DNA of 64,000 bases from Clostridiaceae bacterium BL-3. GTDB taxonomy: Bacteria; Bacillota; Clostridia; Clostridiales; Clostridiaceae. Shown here piece by piece: positions 58,926-64,000 of this stretch (its first letter is position 1; every line of letters begins with the position of its first letter). Both the position numbers and the translations under genes were made by a program. The stretch spans positions 1,860,001-1,924,000 of the forward strand of contig CADDXC010000001.1 in assembly GCA_902809985.1 (NCBI GenBank), in the 5' to 3' direction. Below the pieces are notes generated by a model that searched no databases, was not told the origin of the DNA, and saw only the letters and a program-made list of their open reading frames with translations.

Positions 58926-60269
58926 ATGAAAAACTTCACAAAAAATTTTATAATGCTTTGTGGAATATATGCACTTACACAAATACCGGTGCATAGTACA
59001 GTATTTGCGGCATCCAATACAGTGGACAAGTCTTCTGTGGAATCTTCAATTACACAAGTACAACAAAATAAGTCCGCAGATAACAATACAAGCATTTTAA
59101 AGAACGTTTCAAATGTAGATAATACATCTCAAAATACATATGCTAACAGTAATATTAGCGTCAATACTAATGATAACTCTCAAACAACAGTTACAAATAA
59201 AGCGCAAAAGGCTACTTCAGAAAACTTGAGTGCTAAAACAATTGACAATGTTATTACAAGGGATAATGTAGCTGTAACTAAGTCATGGAACATAAAATTT
59301 AGTGAACCTGTTGATATTAATACATTAACTGATAAAATAAAATTAACCAATGTAAAAACTGGTGAAGAAATTCCAATTGAGATGACCGCTGATAAATTAT
59401 GTGAGACTATTACAGTAACATCCTCTGTGAAGTTGGATCCTCAAACAGAATACTCTTTATCTATATCACAGGATATAGTTTCAAAATTTGGGAGACAGCT
59501 TTCAAACCCTACTGTTCTTAATTTTAAAACTGCTGCAATTATATCTTCAATAAGCAATATAACTAAAACTATAAGCCAGGGAGATAGTTTTACTCTACCT
59601 GATAAAGTGACTGCAGTTATGTCAGATGGTACAACCTCTCAGGTAAGCGTTTCCTGGGACAAGTCCTCTGTCAATATAAATGTAGCTGGAAACTACACTT
59701 TTAATGGTACTGTTAAAGATTATGGAACTGTAACATTAAACTTGACTGTAAAACCGCTTCAATCAGCAAATACTATATCAAACGGCAAGAGAACTCAATC
59801 AAGCATAGGTGTTAAATTGTATAATTACCTCATAAACTATACAAACAGGAATGCTGTTTTGACAAGAGCCATACAAATACATGCAGCTCAAGGTTACGGT
59901 GATGATCCATATAGCAACAATTGTGCATTCTACCAAAGTGAAGCCCTGAGAAGTGTCGGTGTGAATGTACCAAATAGTACAGCAAATACTGCTACTTTAA
60001 CTAATGTACTTTTAGGTATGGGGTGGGTAAAATCTTCAGATTTGTCTCTTTTACTACCTGGCGATATATGTTTTACAATAGGATATGGAAATGGGCCAAC
60101 TCACACTTATACTTTTATGAAATGGGTAGATCCTAAGGATTTTCACTATGCATACGTATGTGATAACCAAGGCGATGAATATGCAGGTGATGCATATCAT
60201 GAAAGGAATATAGATTTTCAAACATCCACTAAAGATAAAATATCATATTTCATGTATCTTCCAGTATAA
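58926..60269 (+). CDS. Secreted protein with Ig-like domains and CHAP/NlpC-like C-terminus
   Basis: This 447-residue protein starts at the ATG at 58926. The signal peptide is NFIMLCGIYALTQIPVHSTVFA. A Ser/Asn/Thr-rich linker follows, then an SbsA-type Ig-like domain (about 115-205, DNVAVTKSWNIKFSEPVDINTLTDKI ... VLNFKTA), then a Big-type domain (about 210-280, SWDKSSVNINVAGNYTFNGTVKDYG). The C-terminal 160 residues carry NNCAFYQSEAL and GPTHTYTFMKW, a Cys-His pair as in papain-like peptidoglycan amidases. It is probably a wall-active enzyme or surface protein; catalysis is likely but unproven. Confidence 0.7.
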   Translation: MKNFTKNFIMLCGIYALTQIPVHSTVFAASNTVDKSSVESSITQVQQNKSADNNTSILKNVSNVDNTSQNTYANSNISVNTNDNSQTTVTNKAQKATSENLSAKTIDNVITRDNVAVTKSWNIKFSEPVDINTLTDKIKLTNVKTGEEIPIEMTADKLCETITVTSSVKLDPQTEYSLSISQDIVSKFGRQLSNPTVLNFKTAAIISSISNITKTISQGDSFTLPDKVTAVMSDGTTSQVSVSWDKSSVNINVAGNYTFNGTVKDYGTVTLNLTVKPLQSANTISNGKRTQSSIGVKLYNYLINYTNRNAVLTRAIQIHAAQGYGDDPYSNNCAFYQSEALRSVGVNVPNSTANTATLTNVLLGMGWVKSSDLSLLLPGDICFTIGYGNGPTHTYTFMKWVDPKDFHYAYVCDNQGDEYAGDAYHERNIDFQTSTKDKISYFMYLPV

Positions 60270-60360
60270 AAAATAATTTACACTTTTTTGAAGCTAAGTC
60301 AATAAAGTGGGAGACAAACACTGACAGCCATTATAATTACTCGACTGATGTATTTTAAAT

Positions 60361-60443
60361 AGAGTTAAAAAGTAAACTTTTTAACTCTATAATGTAAATT
60401 TATAATCTTAAAGTTATAATTATAAACATTATAACTTTAAGAC
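60361..60443. terminator. Two strong hairpins between convergent genes
   Basis: AGAGTTAAAAAGT pairs with ACTTTTTAACTCT (about 60361-60388), and CTTAAAGTTATAAT pairs with ATTATAACTTTAAG (about 60409-60442). They separate the plus-strand secreted-protein gene from the minus-strand signal peptidase gene and probably end both transcripts. Confidence 0.65.
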
Positions 60444-60973
60444 TAAAATATCTTTATTTCACTAAATGGATAAATTCTTATAACAACATGTCCTGTTATA
60501 TCTCTTACACTTATAGGCCCAAGTATCCTACTGTCAGTGCTATTACCTCTGTTATCACCAAGTACAAAAACATACCCATTAGGTACAATATACTCTGTAT
60601 TAATAGAATTGGATTCAGTATCTGTACCCTTCGGGAGATAATCTTCTGAAAGAAGCTTTCCATTTAAATAGACCTTTGAATTTTTTATTCTAATCTTATC
60701 TCCAGCTATGCCTATTACTCTTTTTATATAGTTACTATTGCTTTCACGATGTGAATTAAATACAATAATTTCACCTCTATTTATGTAGCCAATTTCTGTA
60801 CTCACTTTTTCTATAAATATTACATCATTATTATTAAATGTCGGTTGCATAGAAGGACCCGACACGACAACTCTTGAAAAAACATAAGATTGCAATATAA
60901 ATGCAAGTCCAAAAATTATCAAAATATAAATTATATATAATCTTATCTTTTTAATAGTTTTTTTATCTTTCAT
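60443..60973 (-). CDS. lepB: Signal peptidase I
   Basis: This is a 176-residue protein with one N-terminal membrane helix (LYIIYILIIFGLAFILQSYVF). The catalytic Ser is in VSGPSMQPTF and the catalytic Lys in NYIKRVIGIAGD; the conserved box VFVLGDNRGNSTDSR follows. All key residues are present. It cleaves signal peptides outside the membrane. It lies 69 bases after kinase 2 on the same strand and may be part of the same transcript; several secreted proteins are encoded nearby. Confidence 0.93.
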   Translation of the reverse strand: MKDKKTIKKIRLYIIYILIIFGLAFILQSYVFSRVVVSGPSMQPTFNNNDVIFIEKVSTEIGYINRGEIIVFNSHRESNSNYIKRVIGIAGDKIRIKNSKVYLNGKLLSEDYLPKGTDTESNSINTEYIVPNGYVFVLGDNRGNSTDSRILGPISVRDITGHVVIRIYPFSEIKIF

Positions 60974-61042
60974 AATATATACTTCCTTGTACTAAAATAT
61001 TATATTTTTATTAAATTTATCTTTTGGGAAATAGGCAGCATT

Positions 61043-62515
61043 CTAATTTGAATTACAACGTAAGAGCGGATGTTTAATAATAAAGCTCACACCTTTTTCT
61101 CTATTTACTGCCTCAATAGTTCCATTATAAAAATCTATTATTTTTTTCGAGATAGCCAGGCCCAGTCCAAAATTACCTGTCTTATCTTTATACATATGAT
61201 TGAATATCAATTTTATACTGTCCTCATCAATATGTTTTCCATCATCATATATTTCTACTACAGCAAAATCACCCTCTTTTTTCAACTTGATTTTTATAAT
61301 GCTTTCGGCATACCTCAACGCATTGTCCAATATATTTTCTAGACACACCTTTATTTTTTCCTCATTTGCAAAGATAATGCTGCTGCTTGTCTCTAATTCC
61401 CATTTAATATCATCACTGACTACTTTAAACTTATCCACCATATCACTGACAACATCCCTCAAATCCATGCTTTTATTCTTTTCACTCTCAAGGTTATTCT
61501 CCAATGTATATTCCAACGTGTTGAGATAGAGTATCTGTTTTACCTTTTTCTCAAGTCCAATTGACTCATCCTTTATTATTTCTGCTGTTCTTTCAGGAGA
61601 ATCTATATAAACACCATCTATAATTGCCTGGGCATGGCTCATAATAACCATGACTGTTGTTTTTAAACTGTGGGATATACTTTGGAGAAATATCTTCTCG
61701 TTTTCATCGGCATATTTTAGTTTCTTCTGCATGATATTCATTGACCTGGCAAGTTTGCCAATTTCATCATCACTGCTAATTTTAATAGGTTCAACCCAAT
61801 TCTTGTCTGCTATTTCTTTTGTATAGTTTTCTAATTTTTTAAGGGGTTTTGATATATATACTGCAACAAATTTTGAAGTAAAAAAAGCTATGACAATAAA
61901 TATAAATCCTATAACAATAGCATAGTATAAAAATCTATTATCTGTAAAATACGGCATATACGTTACTAAACATAATTTTTCCTTATGGCTGTTTTTTATT
62001 GGACTCATAATAATCAAATACTTTTTATTATTATGGTACGATTTAAATTCCTTTTCAATCTTTAAATGCTTCGTATAACTTACCATCCACTGTACATCTT
62101 TATTATTTTCAGGCCTTTCATTATCTCGAGGTTCTACAGTTTTTCTTTGATTTCCATTTTCTTTATATGTAGGAATAGCTTTATTCTTTCCGTTTTTAAC
62201 TTCTTGACGCAAAGGTGGCATATTATTAGGAAGATTATTCAAATAGGTTATTTCATTTCTGTTATTTATATTAACTACAAAACTTTTAACCATTTTAAGA
62301 TTTCTTAGTTTATCAAATCTAACGGGCTCCTTAAAATTATTACTTTTGAGTAACATTTCATGAACTACTTTCATATCTTTCATATGAATATTCTCATCAA
62401 ATGTTTTAAAGTTAAATAGGTATAAAAGTGAAATGCACAATATTATGATAATACTGGTAGTTGTGAAAGTTATCCATATCCTCATCATCAATGATTTTAT
62501 CTTAAATATCTTCAT
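61043..62515 (-). CDS. Sensor histidine kinase 2
   Basis: This is a 490-residue protein with membrane helices at about 10-34 and 205-228. The extracellular sensor is larger than that of kinase 1 and contains a charged insert (GKNKAIPTYKENGNQRKT). HAMP, His box (FLQSISHSLKTTV) and ATPase motifs are as in kinase 1, with only a few differences over the last 265 residues. It overlaps the response-regulator gene by four bases (ATGA), so they are a translationally coupled two-component system. Confidence 0.92.
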   Translation of the reverse strand: MKIFKIKSLMMRIWITFTTTSIIIILCISLLYLFNFKTFDENIHMKDMKVVHEMLLKSNNFKEPVRFDKLRNLKMVKSFVVNINNRNEITYLNNLPNNMPPLRQEVKNGKNKAIPTYKENGNQRKTVEPRDNERPENNKDVQWMVSYTKHLKIEKEFKSYHNNKKYLIIMSPIKNSHKEKLCLVTYMPYFTDNRFLYYAIVIGFIFIVIAFFTSKFVAVYISKPLKKLENYTKEIADKNWVEPIKISSDDEIGKLARSMNIMQKKLKYADENEKIFLQSISHSLKTTVMVIMSHAQAIIDGVYIDSPERTAEIIKDESIGLEKKVKQILYLNTLEYTLENNLESEKNKSMDLRDVVSDMVDKFKVVSDDIKWELETSSSIIFANEEKIKVCLENILDNALRYAESIIKIKLKKEGDFAVVEIYDDGKHIDEDSIKLIFNHMYKDKTGNFGLGLAISKKIIDFYNGTIEAVNREKGVSFIIKHPLLRCNSN

Positions 62516-63201
62516 ACATTATCAACTAGCTTATATCCATATCCATATACTGTTTCTATAGTTAATTCGCTAACTTTTTTTCTGAGCCTTCTTATAGTAT
62601 CATCCACTACCCTATCAGATCCAAAATAATCAATACCCCATACACTTGTTAAAATTTGCTCTCTGGATATTAGATTATTCTTATTTTCAGCAAGGTAATT
62701 TAACAATTCAAATTCTCTATTTGTAAGCTGAATATCTTGATTTTCAAATGAAACAGTTCTTTGATTTTTATTGATAAAGTAGCTCCCCACTTTTAAAATT
62801 ATATCTTTTGGACTGTTATCTTTACTGATTACCACCCTATTTAGAAGCCTATTAGTTCTTATAACCAATTCTCTTGGTAAAAACGGTTTAGACAAATAAT
62901 CATCACTTCCCAGCTCTAAGCCCACAACCCTGTCAAATTCTTCATTCCTTGCTGACATAAATATGACAGGAGTATTTTTATTGTTTGCCTTTATGCACTT
63001 AATAAGCTCATAACCACTTATATCTGGAAGCATTATATCCAATATCCAAAGATCCGGTGTATCAGGTACTTTTTCCTTTGCACAACTACCATTTGAAAAA
63101 GTAGTTACATCATATCCTTCATTTTTAAGATACTTTTGTAATAAAATTCTTAAGCTATTTTCATCCTCAACTAAATATATTCTTTTAGCCAATTTTATCA
63201 C
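62512..63201 (-). CDS. OmpR-family response regulator
   Basis: This is a 229-residue protein. Receiver domain 1-120: acidic pocket VEDEN, phosphoacceptor Asp in LWILDIMLPDISG, Thr/Ser in VIFMSARNE, Lys in YLSKPF. The winged-helix DNA-binding domain at 130-229 has DIQLTNREFELLNYLAENKNNLISREQIL and VVDDTIRRLRKKV. It controls genes in response to kinase 2, and possibly to kinase 1, which has no regulator of its own. Likely targets are the nearby secreted-protein genes; that is inference. Confidence 0.93.
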   Translation of the reverse strand: MIKLAKRIYLVEDENSLRILLQKYLKNEGYDVTTFSNGSCAKEKVPDTPDLWILDIMLPDISGYELIKCIKANNKNTPVIFMSARNEEFDRVVGLELGSDDYLSKPFLPRELVIRTNRLLNRVVISKDNSPKDIILKVGSYFINKNQRTVSFENQDIQLTNREFELLNYLAENKNNLISREQILTSVWGIDYFGSDRVVDDTIRRLRKKVSELTIETVYGYGYKLVDNV

Positions 63202-63489
63202 CTCAATCCAAACTAAAGTATTTTTGATAATGATGATAAATAGAAATTTATTATCAAATTTTTATTTACTTGATATTTTAATATCAAGTGGAAATCACAA
63301 TTTTAATTAATCTATAAAAAGTTAGAGAAAAGCTATACTCTCTCCTCTCACTTTTTATAAACTAATTACTGATATAGATAAATCTATAAATAAAATACTT
63401 TCTATTTATAGATTTATCTGAAATTTTAATTATATACTAACTACTTGTCCTCTATTTTTCTGTAAATATTATTTTGTATCTATATCAAC
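63202..63489. other. Intergenic region with a long hairpin
   Basis: AGATAAATCTATAAATA pairs perfectly with TATTTATAGATTTATCT (63376-63419) around a ten-base loop; it probably ends the transcript of the secreted protein at 63490 (minus). The promoter of the two-component operon must lie in the part next to 63202. Confidence 0.55.
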
Positions 63490-63861
63490 TTATTTGACAT
63501 GCGCTTGCTTTGCAGGAGTTGATTTCACATTAGCAGCTGAACCGTTAAAGATCCCTATCACTTTTGATTCCTGTGAACTGTTTATAATATGAGCTGCTAC
63601 CAACCTGTCTAATCCAGTTTTAAAATCTCCCTGAGATTTAAACACATTCAATATTTTCGACTCCTGGTAATTATTTATAATTCTTGCTTTTACCAGTTTA
63701 TCAAGTTGAGCTTTAAAATTTCCATAAGAGTATTTGGTTTTATAAACTATTCCTGATTTTGTATTAGCAGGCTTAGCCTGAACCGTCGTGGTAACTCCTG
63801 TACTTACCAATGGTGCTAAAACCATTATAGCTGAAATTAACCTATACTTCATTTTTAACAT
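63490..63861 (-). CDS. Secreted protein with two helical repeats
   Basis: This is a 123-residue protein. The signal peptide (MLKMKYRLISAIMVLAPLVSTG, cleavage after VQA) is nearly the same as in the protein at 58338. The mature part has two repeats of about 30 residues: FKAQLDKLVKARIINNYQESKILNVFKSQG and FKTGLDRLVAAHIINSSQESKVIGIFNGS. Each looks like a short three-helix unit. No family is certain. It lies upstream of the two-component genes on the same strand and is a likely partner or target of that system. Confidence 0.65.
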   Translation of the reverse strand: MLKMKYRLISAIMVLAPLVSTGVTTTVQAKPANTKSGIVYKTKYSYGNFKAQLDKLVKARIINNYQESKILNVFKSQGDFKTGLDRLVAAHIINSSQESKVIGIFNGSAANVKSTPAKQAHVK

Positions 63862-64000
63862 TTTCCTTACCTCCTAAATTTAATATTTATTTGTTTTGGA
63901 TTTATTTCAATAATAACTATTAAATCTATGTCTAATATGTAGAAATTGTGTGATTTTTATGTGATATAGAACCTAACATAAATTTAACACTACTTTTTTG

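Noticed and set aside
56495-62515. Near-identical kinase cores as an assembly duplication
   Set aside because: The sensors, the flanking genes and several bases within the cores differ, so the two copies are real loci. Gene conversion explains the identity.

Overview
The window is AT-rich DNA from a Firmicute, most likely a Clostridium. Supporting signs are the low GC content, strong AGGAGG-type ribosome binding sites, two surface proteins of the clostridial cell-wall-binding (CWB2) type, SpoVG, SpoIIID and Spo0E-like sporulation regulators, and IS200/IS605 elements. The species is not named because nothing in the sequence fixes it. No rRNA, tRNA or CRISPR array was seen. Most genes are on the minus strand.

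Layout. 1-3.4 kb: a small metabolic operon (iron alcohol dehydrogenase cut by the window edge, DapA-family aldolase) under a PrpR-like regulator with a decayed AAA+ domain. 3.4-8 kb: a gene remnant, a complete IS200/IS605 element whose tnpB carries an in-frame amber codon, a secreted protein paired with a small membrane protein, and a winged-helix protein. 8-12.3 kb: a plasmid-type module (RusA-like resolvase, ParR/ParM-like pair with GTTACAT iterons, SpoVG) followed by a compact type-I-toxin-like locus. 12.4-14.6 kb: a second IS605 element that splits a gene. 14.9-22.8 kb: a GHKL-ATPase/nuclease protein, two surface proteins, a PBECR-like protein followed by a promoter-driven structured RNA, and a PIN toxin-antitoxin pair. 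22.9-26 kb: a PcrA-type helicase destroyed by a third IS605 element and a deletion. 26.2-30.1 kb: a second type-I-toxin-like locus, a class A penicillin-binding protein and two small proteins. 30.5-33.6 kb: a type II restriction-modification pair, a Cys-rich micro-protein and an IS remnant.

33.7-47.8 kb looks like an integrative element. It has topoisomerase III, a sigma factor, a replication protein with internal iteron-like repeats, SpoIIID-like and Spo0E-like regulators, a ParB-like fragment, many small proteins, an excisionase-like protein, two Xre regulators around a six-copy operator array, an ImmA-type protease and a tyrosine integrase at the right edge. This control region is organised like that of ICEBs1 (ImmR-ImmA-Int). 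No conjugation ATPase or relaxase is visible, so the element is partial, decayed or not conjugative, and its left end was not found.

48-64 kb is probably chromosomal: nitroreductase, TetR regulator, Cu-Zn superoxide dismutase, a DUF362 ferredoxin-like protein behind a MerR-type promoter, and then a phase-variation cassette. In that cassette a small tyrosine recombinase lies between two perfect 28-bp inverted repeats, one of which ends 9 bases before the ribosome binding site of a c-di-GMP HD-GYP phosphodiesterase. The region ends with two recently duplicated sensor kinases, one orphan and one with its response regulator, together with secreted proteins and a signal peptidase.

The strongest observations are the invertible recombinase/HD-GYP switch, the two convergent type-I-toxin-like loci that share unusual details, the free-standing structured RNA at 20.04-20.18 kb, the set of sporulation regulators on mobile DNA, and the methylase-SNF2 chimera.
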